A stretch of DNA of 64,000 bases from assembly GCA_964522605.1 (NCBI GenBank), contig CAZFWV010000003.1:1-64000 (forward strand), given 5' to 3'. Of the stretch, positions 28,095 to 38,536 are shown piece after piece. The translations under genes and the position numbers were made by a program. Source of the stretch: CAVZLD01 sp964522605. GTDB lineage: Bacteria; Planctomycetota; Planctomycetia; Pirellulales; Pirellulaceae. The notes under the pieces are model-generated. The model was not told where the DNA came from, did no database searches, and was given only the letters and a program-made list of their open reading frames with translations. Every line of letters starts with the position of its first letter. The first letter of the stretch is position 1.

Positions 28095-28210
28095 TATGGG
28101 TAAGGGCCGCTTCCGTCGGTCGCTCGGTTCCTCGCTGAGAGAACAATACGTTCGTTATGATCAATGCAGTGACATCAGCGAGCAAACAAACACGAAAGAG
28201 GTTGGCAGTG

Positions 28211-29596
28211 ATGGAACGACTCATGCGACTGTTTTCGACCGGCTCCTTTGCTTTGTGCATACTCTGTCACATCGGCACTACTGACGCCTCCAGTCGGATA
28301 GAGCTCTTGCATCAATCACAGAAGATCCTATTCCTCGGGGATAGCATCACTTTTGGAGGCCATTATGTCGCCTTCTTTGATGCCTGGTTGTTGACGGAGG
28401 GACGCGGTCATTCACCAATGGTGATCAACGTTGGTTTACCCAGTGAGACCGTGTCAGGGCTGAGCGAAGATGGGCACGCGGGCGGCAGATTCCCGCGCCC
28501 CGATCTCGCCGAGCGGTTGGATCGGGTGTTGGCGCTGACGAAGCCCGATTTGGTGTTTGCGTGTTACGGCATCAACTGTGGTATTTATCAGCCACTGGAT
28601 GACGAGCGCCTTCATCGCTACCAGGAGGGGATCCAACACCTGAAGCGCAAAGTCGACGAAGCGGGTGCTACGCTCGTGCTGATCACACCGCCGTTTTATG
28701 ACGATCAGCGGGCCAAGGCCCCCTTCTCGTATAACGCCGTGCTCGACCGCTATGCCGACTGGTTGCTCGCGCAACGCAAAGACGGCTGGTTGATTGTGGA
28801 TTTGCACGGGTCGATGGCAGCTGAAGTGGCGAAACGCCGAGAGACTGCCCCTGACTTTACGTTTCAGCCCGACGCCGTCCACCCGAACAACGAAGGGCAC
28901 TGGTTCATGGCTCGCCAATTGATTCGGTGGTTCGGTGACGATGAAGCAGCAAGCGCCGACTCACCCGAAAAAATGCTCGCAGACCAAGGTGCTTCGGCAG
29001 AAGTGATGGAACTGGTCCAAAAACGAATGACCGTGCTTCGAGATGCTTATGTATCGGCGGCAGGCCACAAGCGTCCTGGCATCCGACCAGGGCTTCCCAT
29101 TCCTGAAGCCCTGAAAGAGGCCGAGGAGCTGTCGGAGCAGATTTACCAGAAGCGATCGCCCCGCCATTCGACGGGTAAGTACATGGATCACATCTGGCAC
29201 ATCGACGAGCACGGGTTGGTGCATTGGGACGGTAGTCCGTACGTCCGCTTCGGCTTCACGGGCAACGGGAACGCGCAGCAGCTGATGAAGGCAGGCTTCG
29301 ACCAGTTCACGATGAATCACGTGAAGGGCCTCGTCCGCACAATGATCACGATCCGTTGCCCACGGGCGGTGGATAACAGGCCTTGGGCTGAGGAAGAGAT
29401 CTTCCGCACGAACATCTCCGGCTCATCCGGCCCAGGTCATCCAACGAAGACTTCGCACAATCTCCAGGTCTTCCTGTTTACCTCGCGAATCGCAGGTCAA
29501 ATCGACAGAAGCTGCGTGCATCCGCGATCTCATCGCGTTAGACCCCACACAACCGGCCCGGCACACGTTTGGCGTGAGTTTTGCGAACTCATGTAA
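28211..29596 (+). CDS. SGNH/GDSL hydrolase with an unrelated, possibly truncated C-terminal part
   Basis: A 461-residue exported protein. Residues 1-26 are a signal peptide. Residues about 30-255 are an SGNH esterase domain: block I FLGDSITFGG, block III-like YGINCG, and block V DAVHPNNEGHW with the catalytic Asp and His. It probably deacetylates sugars. Residues about 300-375 (KYMDHIWHIDEHGLVHWDGSPYVRF...) resemble the opening of another secreted hydrolase, and the last 85 residues lack domain character, suggesting a broken or degraded 3' end. ATG 28211 has AGAGG upstream; an in-frame ATG at 28157 is less likely. Confidence 0.75.
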   Translation: MERLMRLFSTGSFALCILCHIGTTDASSRIELLHQSQKILFLGDSITFGGHYVAFFDAWLLTEGRGHSPMVINVGLPSETVSGLSEDGHAGGRFPRPDLAERLDRVLALTKPDLVFACYGINCGIYQPLDDERLHRYQEGIQHLKRKVDEAGATLVLITPPFYDDQRAKAPFSYNAVLDRYADWLLAQRKDGWLIVDLHGSMAAEVAKRRETAPDFTFQPDAVHPNNEGHWFMARQLIRWFGDDEAASADSPEKMLADQGASAEVMELVQKRMTVLRDAYVSAAGHKRPGIRPGLPIPEALKEAEELSEQIYQKRSPRHSTGKYMDHIWHIDEHGLVHWDGSPYVRFGFTGNGNAQQLMKAGFDQFTMNHVKGLVRTMITIRCPRAVDNRPWAEEEIFRTNISGSSGPGHPTKTSHNLQVFLFTSRIAGQIDRSCVHPRSHRVRPHTTGPAHVWREFCELM

Positions 29597-29889
29597 AACG
29601 CGTCAACCACACTGCATTGAACTTCGCCGCCTGAACGACACGCGGCCCAAGAGCGGAGTGGATGCGATGCGACCGATGGGAAGTCGGTCATTCTGGCGCC
29701 GATGGTACGACAGGTTGTCGGAACAAAAGTTCTTGAGCAGGACGACAAAAGTAACCGACCCCGCGCCAAGACCGTGGTTTTGGCTTGCTCCTCAGAACGG
29801 AGCGTAAGAACACGATCGAGGATTGCCGAGTGGTGACATTTGATTGGTAAAGGAAGGATCCTGACCGAGACAAAAGACCAGGGTAGATT
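29597..29889. other. Intergenic space, possible remnant of the upstream gene
   Basis: About 293 bases with no gene recognised. It follows the degraded-looking end of the SGNH gene and may contain its decayed continuation. AGGGTAGATT before 29890 is the ribosome binding site of the ATPase gene. Confidence 0.5.
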
Positions 29890-32052
29890 ATGAACACGAA
29901 ATTTGACGAACGCCGCGAGGGCGAGCCGCAACGCCCCGCGCATGACGAGCACGAACAAGACTCTCACAATCGCAAGAGTAACGACGACCAGTCACATGAC
30001 GAACATGGCCAGCACCATGGGCACGATGCCGGCGATCAAGAGGGACACGATCACAATGGCCATGGTAATGGCGATCACATTTCCCATCACGCCCACATGG
30101 CAGCCGACTTCCGTCGACGCTTTTGGATCTCGTTAATTTTGAGCGTACCAGTGATCGTGCTGGCGCCGATGATCCAGGAGTTGTTGGGGCTGCGCCAGAC
30201 ACTGCGCTTCACCGGCGACAGCTACGTGCAGTTCGCCCTGGCTACGATCATCTTCCTCTACGGCGGCTGGCCGTTCCTCAAAGGACTCGTCGACGAACTG
30301 AAGGAGCTCAACCCCGGAATGATGACGCTGATCGGTCTGGCGATCGTGACGGCGTATGGCTACAGCTCGCTCGTCGTCTTTGGTCTGGAGGGCCGCGTGT
30401 TTTTCTGGGAATTGGCAACGCTGATCGACGTGATGCTCTTGGGGCACTGGATCGAGATGCGGAGCGTGATGAGCGCTTCGGGAGCTCTGGAAGAACTCGT
30501 TAAGTTGATGCCCAGTGACGCTCACCGGCTGAGCGACGACGACTCGATTGAGGACGTCCCAGTGACCGAGTTGGAGCCGGGCGATCGCGTGCTGGTCAAG
30601 CCCGGCGAAAAGATCCCCATCGACGGCCAGATCGTTGAGGGTGTGACGAGCGTCGATCAGTCGATGCTCACGGGCGAGAGTCAACCGGTCGAGAAACATG
30701 AAGGCGATGAAGTAATCGGCGGGGCCGTCAACGGCGAATCCTCGATCACACTGAAAGTCCAGAAGACGGGTGAAGACACGTATCTGTCACAGGTGATCGA
30801 AACCGTCCGGAACGCCCAGCAGTCCCGCTCCCGATCGCAGAACCTCGCGGACCGGGCTGCCTTCTGGCTGACAGTTGTGGCCATTACTGTCGGCGTGGGA
30901 ACGCTCGCCGCCTGGCTGACGGTTGGCCGGCAGTTCGATTTCGCGCTCGAGCGGATGGTCACGGTGATGGTGATTACGTGTCCCCACGCTTTAGGATTGG
31001 CCGTGCCTTTAGTCGTGGCTGTATCAACGGCAATTGCCGCCGGTCGCGGGCTGTTGATCCGTGACCGGAACGGCTTCGAGCGAGCTCGGCGAATCGACGG
31101 GATCGTGTTCGACAAAACAGGCACGTTGACCGAAGGTCGCTTCGCCGTTAGTGACGTGGTTTCTCTGGATCACGCTGAGGAAGACGAACTGTTGAAACTG
31201 GCTGCAGCCGTGGAAAGCCAGTCCGAACACCCCATCGCGCAAGGCGTCACCAGCGCGGCGGAGGAGCGAAAGTTGAACTGGGAGAAACCGACCGAGTTTC
31301 GCGCGATCGCCGGCAAGGGGGCACAAGCCAAGGTCGTCGACGACATGGTCAAGGTGGTCAGCCCTGGCTACTTGAAAGAACACGACCTTCAGACCGACCA
31401 CGATGAAGTCCGCAGACTCGCCGAGCAAGGCAAGACCGTCGTTTACGTGTTACTTAATGAAAAAGTAGTCGGGGCGATTGCACTGGGTGATGTCGTGCGC
31501 GAGGAGTCACGCGAGGCCCTTGATCGGCTCAAGCAAATGGGCGTGAAGGTAATGATGATCACGGGCGATTCACGCGCGGTCGCCCAGGCGGTAGCCGAGG
31601 AACTGCAGTTGGACGACTTCTTTGCTGAAGTTTTGCCGAACGATAAAGCCAAAGAGATCAAGAAACTTCGCGAGCAGGGCTTGGCCGTGGCGATGGTCGG
31701 CGACGGGATCAATGATGCCCCCGCATTGGCGGAAGCCGACGTAGGCGTCGCCATCGGCGCGGGAACCGACGTGGCGATGGAGACGGCCGACGTCGTGCTG
31801 GTCAATTCCGACCCCCGCGACGTACTACACCTTGTCGCGCTATCGCGTGGCACGTACCGCAAGATGGTTCAGAACTTGTGGTGGGCCAGCGGCTACAACA
31901 TTGTCGCGATCCCGCTGGCCGCCGGCGTGGCCGCACCCTTGGGCATTGTCTTGCCACCGGCCGTTGGGGCTCTCGTCATGTCGGTCTCAACAGTCATCGT
32001 GGCCATCAACTCCCGACTCCTGAAAATGCCGACTCTCGGTTCGGAGGGCTAG
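29890..32052 (+). CDS. copB: Heavy-metal P1B-3 ATPase (CPH motif, CopB-like copper exporter)
   Basis: A 720-residue inner-membrane metal-exporting ATPase. Residues 1-70 are a His/Asp-rich cytoplasmic metal-binding tail with many HxH groups and no CxxC domain. The transmembrane metal site is CPH (364-366) rather than CPC, which defines the P1B-3 (CopB-like) class. TGES (261-264) is the actuator loop, DKTGTLT (408-414) the phosphorylation site, SEHPIA the HP motif, and GDGINDAP the hinge. About eight membrane helices are seen. ATG 29890 is preceded by AGGG. No metal regulator or chaperone lies nearby. The class call is firm; copper as the substrate is from the family. Confidence 0.92.
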   Translation: MNTKFDERREGEPQRPAHDEHEQDSHNRKSNDDQSHDEHGQHHGHDAGDQEGHDHNGHGNGDHISHHAHMAADFRRRFWISLILSVPVIVLAPMIQELLGLRQTLRFTGDSYVQFALATIIFLYGGWPFLKGLVDELKELNPGMMTLIGLAIVTAYGYSSLVVFGLEGRVFFWELATLIDVMLLGHWIEMRSVMSASGALEELVKLMPSDAHRLSDDDSIEDVPVTELEPGDRVLVKPGEKIPIDGQIVEGVTSVDQSMLTGESQPVEKHEGDEVIGGAVNGESSITLKVQKTGEDTYLSQVIETVRNAQQSRSRSQNLADRAAFWLTVVAITVGVGTLAAWLTVGRQFDFALERMVTVMVITCPHALGLAVPLVVAVSTAIAAGRGLLIRDRNGFERARRIDGIVFDKTGTLTEGRFAVSDVVSLDHAEEDELLKLAAAVESQSEHPIAQGVTSAAEERKLNWEKPTEFRAIAGKGAQAKVVDDMVKVVSPGYLKEHDLQTDHDEVRRLAEQGKTVVYVLLNEKVVGAIALGDVVREESREALDRLKQMGVKVMMITGDSRAVAQAVAEELQLDDFFAEVLPNDKAKEIKKLREQGLAVAMVGDGINDAPALAEADVGVAIGAGTDVAMETADVVLVNSDPRDVLHLVALSRGTYRKMVQNLWWASGYNIVAIPLAAGVAAPLGIVLPPAVGALVMSVSTVIVAINSRLLKMPTLGSEG

Positions 32053-32121
32053 GCCGCTGGTTCAGGCAAGAAGGGGTGCCGATCCTGATATCGATCTACG
32101 CGCGGACCGGCCGGAGATCGG

Positions 32122-32751
32122 TCATTTAGAAATGCTTGTGCTCGATTCCTCGATTCCCTGGTTCTCGAGAAGGAAGCGGTTGATCCGCCACTCCAGCCAG
32201 TCCAACTCACCGGGTGAGAGTCCGGCGCCAAATCGAGGAAGGCTCGAATCGTTCGGATCACTTCCCGCTTCCGCGTCGTACGGTACTGATCCGATCTCGA
32301 TTCCCTGCGGTCGAGGTACCACATCGCTGGCAGGTCCACGGCGGAGATACCATTGCCGAGCGTGACTCTTGGGATCGAGGACATACTCACGCGAAGTCTG
32401 GCGACCGTACAAGACTGTCTTGACAACCGCGCTCTGCGTTGTGATTTGCACGTGGGTGTCCGTCAAGTATTCTTCTGCCCAGCTTGCCCACGCAACGGAC
32501 AAGAACAACGTTCCGATGGCTGCGAACATCAGGATGGGCGGCAACCAGCCTTCGGTGACGTACACGACAAGCAACAGAAAAGCAATGACGGAGAAAGCAA
32601 ACCCGCCGAACCGAAGCAGCAACTTTCCGGGACGCGCTGGCACGTGAATTACCAACGTGCCAGCTTGTTCCCAACACTTCAGTTGGTCGACGGGAAGACG
32701 TGCAGCGGATGGTGGGAAGTTGATCGCAATTTGCAGGGTCGGTGGAGACAT
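32122..32751 (-). CDS. Two-TM membrane protein of unknown function
   Basis: A 209-residue protein with two adjacent hydrophobic segments (about residues 47-70 and 72-90), flanked by a soluble N-terminal strand region and a longer C-terminal soluble part (about 95-209) rich in charged residues. The layout resembles small PH-like or DUF membrane proteins, but no family was recognised. It is convergent with the P1B ATPase gene, 69 bases between stops. ATG 32751 has AGAAGG three bases upstream, unusually close. It probably faces the cytoplasm with its large domain. Confidence 0.7.
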   Translation of the reverse strand: MSPPTLQIAINFPPSAARLPVDQLKCWEQAGTLVIHVPARPGKLLLRFGGFAFSVIAFLLLVVYVTEGWLPPILMFAAIGTLFLSVAWASWAEEYLTDTHVQITTQSAVVKTVLYGRQTSREYVLDPKSHARQWYLRRGPASDVVPRPQGIEIGSVPYDAEAGSDPNDSSLPRFGAGLSPGELDWLEWRINRFLLENQGIEESSTSISK

Positions 32752-32963
32752 GATCCTTCTGCGGTCATTCTATTCACTACGGCACAGCGACCAATGGACA
32801 ATTTCAAAGTGCCTGGACGGACAATCTGTCGCGGGGGAGCGACATTTTGCCTCACTAAGCGATTTTCATTCCACGACCGCACTCGTTGGCACACTGCTTG
32901 CAAACACACCAGGTCCAGTCCACGGAAGTGTCTTTCCGTACGAACAGATAGAAGGAGACGACA

Positions 32964-35678
32964 TTGGGAGGTGTTGCCTACCACGCCTTAGACGTTCAAA
33001 ACGTGTTGGACCACTTCGAGGTCGACACGGAAAGGGGACTGACGGTACCGGACGTCGACAATCGACTCAACCGACACGGTCTAAATCAACTTCGCGAGGC
33101 TCATACACGCGGTACATGGCGGATCCTGCTTGAGCAGTTCAAGAGCGTCGTGATTTTGATTATGGTCGTGGCCGACATCTTGGCCTTTGCGACCGCTCGA
33201 TGGCCTGAAGCAATCGCCTTGGCCGGCGTCATCATTGTGAATACCCTGATCGGTTTCTTCAGTGAACAGAAGGCCGAGAAATCGATGAAGGCGTTGCGCC
33301 AGCTGAGTCAACAAGAATCCCGCGTACGTCGTAATGGTCAAGAGGAAGTCATCAATGCGGAGAATCTCGTCCCTGGTGACGTCGTACTAATCGGGCCCGA
33401 AGAGCTGGTGCCGGCCGACCTTCGAGTCATTCATTCCGACAATTTGCGGATCAACGAAGCTGCATTGACAGGTGAATCCGTTTCGGTTCATAAGCAAGCC
33501 CAAAGCGTGAACAAGGACACGCCATTAGCTGAGCGGACCAGTATGATCTACAAGGGAACGACGGTGACCGAAGGTTTCGGTGAGGGCGTCGCCGTCGCTA
33601 CCGGAATGGATACCGAGCTGGGTCATATTTCGCGTTTAGCCGATCAGGCGGAACAACAGGCAACTCCGCTGCAGCAGCGACTGGATCGACTGGGACATCG
33701 GCTAGCCTGGCTAACACTCACCATCGCCGTCATTGTCGCGGTGGTCGGCTTAACGGCGGGACGGCCAACGATGCTGATGATCGAAACCGCAATCGCCCTC
33801 GGCGTTGCGGCCGTACCCGAAGGCCTGCCCATTGTAGCCACCATTGCGCTCGCGCGCGGAATGTGGCTGATGGCCCGTCGCAATGCGTTGGTAAACCGTC
33901 TGACCGCGGTCGAAACACTGGGGGCAACACGCGTAATCTTCACAGACAAAACCGGGACTTTGACGCAAAACCGGATGACCGTCCGCAACCTCGTCACCGC
34001 GATGGGAACCCAGGAAATCGACGACCAACAGACGAAACAGACCGACTGGACTGATGAGCCTCTGTTAAGTCGGCTTGCCGAAATCGGAGTCCTCTGCAAC
34101 AACGCCACACTCCACGGCGGTCAGAACCAAAGTCCGACCGGCGATCCGACTGAGATCGCTCTACTGGAACTGGGTGCGGAATTTCAAATCTCTCGAGACA
34201 CGCTGTTGGAGGAACTTCCAGAGGAGCGCGAAGTTTCCTTCGACCCCGATGTCATGATGATGGGTACATTTCATCGCGAAGAAACCCAGGACGGTTGGCT
34301 CGTTGCCGTAAAGGGTTCCCCCGAATCGGTACTGCAAGCGTGCTCGCGGGTCGCAAAGGCAGATGGCGATCACGACATGACGAGTGAGGAACGTCAAGAA
34401 TGGCAGAAGCGAAGTGAGGACATGGCAAAGCACGGACTGCGTCTGCTGGCGGCTGCCGACAAGCATGTCTCACGCCTTGAGGACGAGCCCTACGGTGATT
34501 TGCGTTTCGTCGGAATCATCGGGATGGCCGACCCACCGCGAGTCGAAGTGCCCGAGGCGGTCAGGCAATGTCAGCGAGCGGGAATCCGAGTTGTGATGGT
34601 CACCGGAGACCGGCCGGATACCGGTCAGGCGATCGCCGAACAGGTCGGACTGGCGAGCGACGGCGGTTCCATTCATGGCAGCGAACTCCCCGACCTCGAA
34701 GAGAGCTCCGAAAAAGATCGCAAGTCGGTCATGCAGGCGAACGTTTTTGCGCGAGTCACCCCCGAGCAGAAACTCCGTCTGATGGAAGCATTTCAGAGCG
34801 AAGGAGAGATCGTCGCAATGACCGGTGATGGAGTCAACGATGCACCGGCATTGAGACAGGCAGACATTGGCGTCGCCATGGGAAAGCGCGGAACCGATGC
34901 CGCGAAACAGATGGCCGACATGGTTCTTCGGGATGACAAGTTCTCGACAATCGTTGCCGCAGTCGAGCAGGGTCGCATCATCTTCGCCAACATTCGGAAA
35001 TCGGTCATCTTCATGCTCTGCACAAATCTCGCTGAGATACTCGCAGTTACCGTGACCTCCCTGGCACATCTGCCAATTGCGCTGAGTCCTCTTCAGATTC
35101 TGTTCTTGAACGTACTGACTGACGTGTTCCCCGCGCTGGCCCTGGGAGTCGGACCGGGGAGCAATCACGTCATGGATCATCCACCGCGCCGACCGGAAGA
35201 ACGAGTCCTGACTCGTCATCACTGGATTGCGATTGCTGGTTGGAGCACGGTGATCGGCATCTGTGTGTTGACTGCCCTTAGCCTCGCACGATTTTGGCTC
35301 GATCTTAACGATGTTCAGTCAATTACCGTCTCGTTCCTCACCCTGGGGTTTGCCAAACTCTGGTTCGTACTGAACCTTCGGGATCGCGGCTCACCCATCT
35401 GGGATAACGATGTCGTCCGGAATCCGTGGATCTGGGCAGCGATCGCTCTCTGTGTCTGCCTGTTACTTCTGACCGTCTCCTGGCCTTTGTTGGGCGAGTA
35501 TCTACCAACGGAGAATCCGGGAACGGCTGGTTGGTTTGTCATCCTGGTCATGAGCGCGATTCCCGCCCTGCTGAGTCTACTGGCGCCGGGGATTTCCTTT
35601 TACGCATCGTCACATCCGACGGAAGCCCCCACAATGCACAACACCGAATCAGGGCATGAACGGCGGAGTACTCAATGA
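32964..35678 (+). CDS. P2-type cation-transporting ATPase (Ca/Na/K-ATPase-like)
   Basis: A 904-residue P-type ATPase with the full P2 architecture: N-terminal cation-ATPase domain (1-70), actuator loop with LTGES, PEGLP (285-289) in helix 4 for ion binding, DKTGTLTQNR with D328 phosphorylated, GDGVNDAPAL hinge, and a six-helix C-terminal domain. PEGLP favours Ca2+-type transport. The start is TTG at 32964, with AAGGAG about seven bases upstream; no ATG is better placed. It is followed with slight or no overlap by the AI-2E family gene, likely one operon. The ion remains uncertain (Ca2+, Mn2+ or Na+). Confidence 0.92.
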   Translation: MGGVAYHALDVQNVLDHFEVDTERGLTVPDVDNRLNRHGLNQLREAHTRGTWRILLEQFKSVVILIMVVADILAFATARWPEAIALAGVIIVNTLIGFFSEQKAEKSMKALRQLSQQESRVRRNGQEEVINAENLVPGDVVLIGPEELVPADLRVIHSDNLRINEAALTGESVSVHKQAQSVNKDTPLAERTSMIYKGTTVTEGFGEGVAVATGMDTELGHISRLADQAEQQATPLQQRLDRLGHRLAWLTLTIAVIVAVVGLTAGRPTMLMIETAIALGVAAVPEGLPIVATIALARGMWLMARRNALVNRLTAVETLGATRVIFTDKTGTLTQNRMTVRNLVTAMGTQEIDDQQTKQTDWTDEPLLSRLAEIGVLCNNATLHGGQNQSPTGDPTEIALLELGAEFQISRDTLLEELPEEREVSFDPDVMMMGTFHREETQDGWLVAVKGSPESVLQACSRVAKADGDHDMTSEERQEWQKRSEDMAKHGLRLLAAADKHVSRLEDEPYGDLRFVGIIGMADPPRVEVPEAVRQCQRAGIRVVMVTGDRPDTGQAIAEQVGLASDGGSIHGSELPDLEESSEKDRKSVMQANVFARVTPEQKLRLMEAFQSEGEIVAMTGDGVNDAPALRQADIGVAMGKRGTDAAKQMADMVLRDDKFSTIVAAVEQGRIIFANIRKSVIFMLCTNLAEILAVTVTSLAHLPIALSPLQILFLNVLTDVFPALALGVGPGSNHVMDHPPRRPEERVLTRHHWIAIAGWSTVIGICVLTALSLARFWLDLNDVQSITVSFLTLGFAKLWFVLNLRDRGSPIWDNDVVRNPWIWAAIALCVCLLLLTVSWPLLGEYLPTENPGTAGWFVILVMSAIPALLSLLAPGISFYASSHPTEAPTMHNTESGHERRSTQ

Positions 35679-35679
35679 T

Positions 35680-36804
35680 ATGGAGAGTCTTTCTTCTCCG
35701 GAGAGTCCAACATTGCCAAGCAAAGTGCAAATGTTTGCGATCGCAGGTGTCGCGCTTTTGGCAGGCGTATTCGTTTTCTACGTCGTCAGGCCATTTCTCC
35801 TGCCGATCCTCCTAGCGTGTTTTCTCAGCATCTTGTTGTGGCCGTTTCACCTGCGCCTGGAGCGCCACTTTCGCGGCCATTCTCGGCTCGCCGCAGCCTT
35901 CTCGACGCTTGTGCTTCTGACATTGCTGTTTCTGCCACTCGGATTCGCGTTCACGCTAGCCAGCGCACAATTGGCCGACTTGGCAGCGACTCTGAGCGAC
36001 CGACTCGATATCGATGAAGCAATCACGGCCATTGATTCTCCAGTGGAGGAATCTGATTTGCCTTCCTTTTGGCTGCAAATCCGCTCACATTTGTCGCGCG
36101 AAGAAATCCAAAGGTTTCAACGGGCAATTGAGCGCGGCATCGTCGATGCGCTCGAGACCATCTCTCAGCGAACACTGACCCTAGTTGACAATCTTTTGTC
36201 CGTGCTCATCGGAACGGTAGTGACGATCCTCTCGGTCTACTACTTCCTTGCGGATCATGGACGTTTTGCCGATTCAATCCGCGAACTATCACCCCTCGAC
36301 GATTCCGACAATCGAAAACTGTGGGACAAGTTCACCGAGGTATCACGTGGTGTTTTGCTTGGCAATATTTTCTCCGCCGCAGCTCAGTCGATGCTGACTG
36401 GTCTCGGGTTGGCAGTCCTGGGTGTTCCGAAAGCGTGGCTGCTCGGGTTGCTGGCCTTCTTCGTTTCGTTTGTCCCTTTTCTGGGAGCAGCGGCCGTGTG
36501 GCTTTCCGTCGTAGTTGTACTTCTGTTCGAACAACGCTTCGTGGCTGCGATCATCTTGTTGATCTATGGGTCCGTAATCATTTCGAGCGCGGACAACCTG
36601 ATCCGGGCTTTTGCTTTAAAAGGCAGTGCCCGAATCCATCCACTCATCGCCCTGATCTCAATCCTGGGCGCCATGCGCCTGGTCGGCCTCTGGGGGCTGA
36701 TTGTTGGCCCCGTATCCGTCGCATTTCTCTACGCTCTGCTGCAGATGCTGAAAGAAAAGCTCGACGAACAAACGACGCCGCGGACGGCCGAGCGAGCCAA
36801 CTGA
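35680..36804 (+). CDS. AI-2E family (PerM-like) membrane permease
   Basis: A 374-residue inner-membrane protein of the AI-2E exporter/PerM superfamily, whose members export AI-2 or act as Na+(Li+)/H+ antiporters. Seven or eight hydrophobic segments flank a soluble central stretch (about 110-190), and the C-terminal part carries the family pattern LLGLLAFFVSFVPFLGAAAVW and GSARIHPLIALISILGAMRLVGLWGLI. The ATG at 35680 has GGAG 11 bases upstream; ATG 35656, overlapping the ATPase gene, is the alternative. It is probably co-transcribed with the P2 ATPase, suggesting ion homeostasis rather than signalling, but that is inference. Confidence 0.88.
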   Translation: MESLSSPESPTLPSKVQMFAIAGVALLAGVFVFYVVRPFLLPILLACFLSILLWPFHLRLERHFRGHSRLAAAFSTLVLLTLLFLPLGFAFTLASAQLADLAATLSDRLDIDEAITAIDSPVEESDLPSFWLQIRSHLSREEIQRFQRAIERGIVDALETISQRTLTLVDNLLSVLIGTVVTILSVYYFLADHGRFADSIRELSPLDDSDNRKLWDKFTEVSRGVLLGNIFSAAAQSMLTGLGLAVLGVPKAWLLGLLAFFVSFVPFLGAAAVWLSVVVVLLFEQRFVAAIILLIYGSVIISSADNLIRAFALKGSARIHPLIALISILGAMRLVGLWGLIVGPVSVAFLYALLQMLKEKLDEQTTPRTAERAN

Positions 36805-36937
36805 TCCGTTGGCTGGAGAACGAACGTCATCAGGGAATCATATTCATCATCCGGACCGGCTCAGCACGCCCACCGGCCAACGTGCCATTTCTGCGATTCC
36901 TGACGCAATGATATCCGAGATGCCTGCCTTTCATTTG

Positions 36938-38347
36938 TTATTTGTTGCGTGACAAAGAACTTCGTCCCGGGTCGCGCACTCGCTCTTCAACAGCCGAGAG
37001 CAACCGTGTCAGCTCCTCATACTCCTCTCGAAAATCGTCACCGTCCTCCGGCTCATTGACCTTTGCCCGAAAGTCGCGTTGCACCATCTCCGCGTGTCGG
37101 TGAAGGCATTTCCATTGTTCGTGAGTGGAAACGTGAGATGCAATTCGCTGAAAGGCCTGCAACAGCCGGATGGCAACGGCGACGGACTGACAGCCATATT
37201 GCCTGATCTGATTAAACGCAGCATCCATCAAATCGGGAAAGCACGTGGCTCTGGCAAGAACCCGTGGGGCTCCCTCGTCGTCGTGTCGCAGTGGCAATGG
37301 CATGGCCCGTTCCGCCGCCCTGCCGAGAGTTGCTGCCAGATGGTCAATACAGGCAATCGCCGTAAATGGATCGTTGATACCGGGGGAAAGTGCGCGAACC
37401 GCCACCTCGACCAATTCTTCCAGCGCACACTCTGCGTCTTGACGAGGCGTTCGTCGGCGACCTGCAACGACCGCCTCGTTGATTTCACGCGCGAGCGACT
37501 CGTCAAGATCCAAGGACTCGTGTGCAACTCTGCCATGGCTGCTGCCGAATACCGCCGCGAAATGCCAGAACTCAACGATCTTCTGATCCCGCTCTAGAAA
37601 CTCGCCTGGCTTAATCATCAGATGAATGAATAAGTCGTTCGATTTCGCTTTTTCCATCAACACGTCTGCGTCAATGGCCTGCACATAGCCCTCGTGCGCC
37701 GATCGCACAGCTTGCCCTGAACCGAGTTGGTCCAGGTTCGGAATCTCACCAACTGGCGACTCCTTTTGTTTGCCGATATGTTCCGGAAACAAGCGATCGA
37801 GAGAGACGTCCAGATCATTAGCCACGGCAGCAACAACATTCGGCGCCTGGATTAGACTGGCGACGTGATGAATGAAGACAATCAACACGCCGATGCTGAG
37901 GATCGCCAGCAAGAGCCCCATGATGACCGAGACATTTGCGGCTGCGAATCGGTCGGGATCATCCCGCACAACTGCAAGCGCCAAGAGCGAGAAGAGACTG
38001 GTTCCAAGCAGTACACCCAAAGTACTTTGCGTCACGCGGTCTGCCATGAAGGTCCGCAACAAACGCGAGCCGTATTGGGAGGACGTAATCGATAGAGTTA
38101 CGAGCATGACCGAGAAAACGATACCGGCGATCGACACCAGCGCACTACCGATCGTTGAAAGGGAAGCTCGGGCTGCGCTCGGCGACACGGCAACCCAGGG
38201 AACTTTATCCGCGAAGAAATTTCCCGTGCGCTCGTCCAATAATGTGCAAAATACCGCCAACAGGGCGGCGAGCCCACAGCAAAGCGCCGGAAGAAACCAG
38301 AAGCTGTCGCGGACTGCATCCCAGCGGTTAATCAGACGAGCTTGCAT
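36938..38347 (-). CDS. DUF2254 predicted membrane protein
   Basis: A 469-residue membrane protein of the DUF2254 family. Four hydrophobic segments in the first 165 residues (FWFLPALCCGLAALLAVF, IGSALVSIAGIVFSVMLV, LGVLLGTSLFSLLALAVV, VIMGLLLAILSIGVLIVF) are followed by a 300-residue cytoplasmic domain with the family's RTPRQDAECALEELVEVAVRALSPGINDPF-like block. Function is unknown. The ATG at 38347 has a GGGGG stretch upstream; the frame to 38377 was rejected. It is convergent with the AI-2E gene. Confidence 0.88.
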   Translation of the reverse strand: MQARLINRWDAVRDSFWFLPALCCGLAALLAVFCTLLDERTGNFFADKVPWVAVSPSAARASLSTIGSALVSIAGIVFSVMLVTLSITSSQYGSRLLRTFMADRVTQSTLGVLLGTSLFSLLALAVVRDDPDRFAAANVSVIMGLLLAILSIGVLIVFIHHVASLIQAPNVVAAVANDLDVSLDRLFPEHIGKQKESPVGEIPNLDQLGSGQAVRSAHEGYVQAIDADVLMEKAKSNDLFIHLMIKPGEFLERDQKIVEFWHFAAVFGSSHGRVAHESLDLDESLAREINEAVVAGRRRTPRQDAECALEELVEVAVRALSPGINDPFTAIACIDHLAATLGRAAERAMPLPLRHDDEGAPRVLARATCFPDLMDAAFNQIRQYGCQSVAVAIRLLQAFQRIASHVSTHEQWKCLHRHAEMVQRDFRAKVNEPEDGDDFREEYEELTRLLSAVEERVRDPGRSSLSRNK

Positions 38348-38422
38348 GGTATCCCCCGCCCTTCCCGACCAGCACAAAGATTAGAGCGCATTTCAAGACC
38401 TGTTGTTCTCGAGGGGTGACTA

Positions 38423-38485
38423 GGGGCGGAGCGCAGCGACGCCCCAGCAGATCGACGATCGGGGGCATCGCTGCGCTTTGCCACC
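38423..38485. repeat. Inverted repeat, GGAGCGCAGCGAYGCCCC type
   Basis: Left arm 38423-38445 (GGGGCGGAGCGCAGCGACGC...) and right arm 38461-38485 are inverted copies with a few mismatches, separated by 15 bases. It lies between the DUF2254 and PRC-barrel genes. Only this copy was seen in the window. Confidence 0.75.
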
Positions 38486-38536
38486 AGCCATTCTGCGGCG
38501 AAAGTAGATTTTGAGATGCCCTCTAAGCAATAGCGC

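Larger units (their letters stand above)
27399..28210. other. Long intergenic space with repeats
   Basis: About 812 bases without a convincing gene. It holds a palindromic repeat (27844-27910), two imperfect direct repeats (27787-27830 and 28053-28094) and one short frame with a strong ribosome binding site (27743). The sulfatase promoter must lie in the left part, but I see no clear consensus. Confidence 0.6.
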
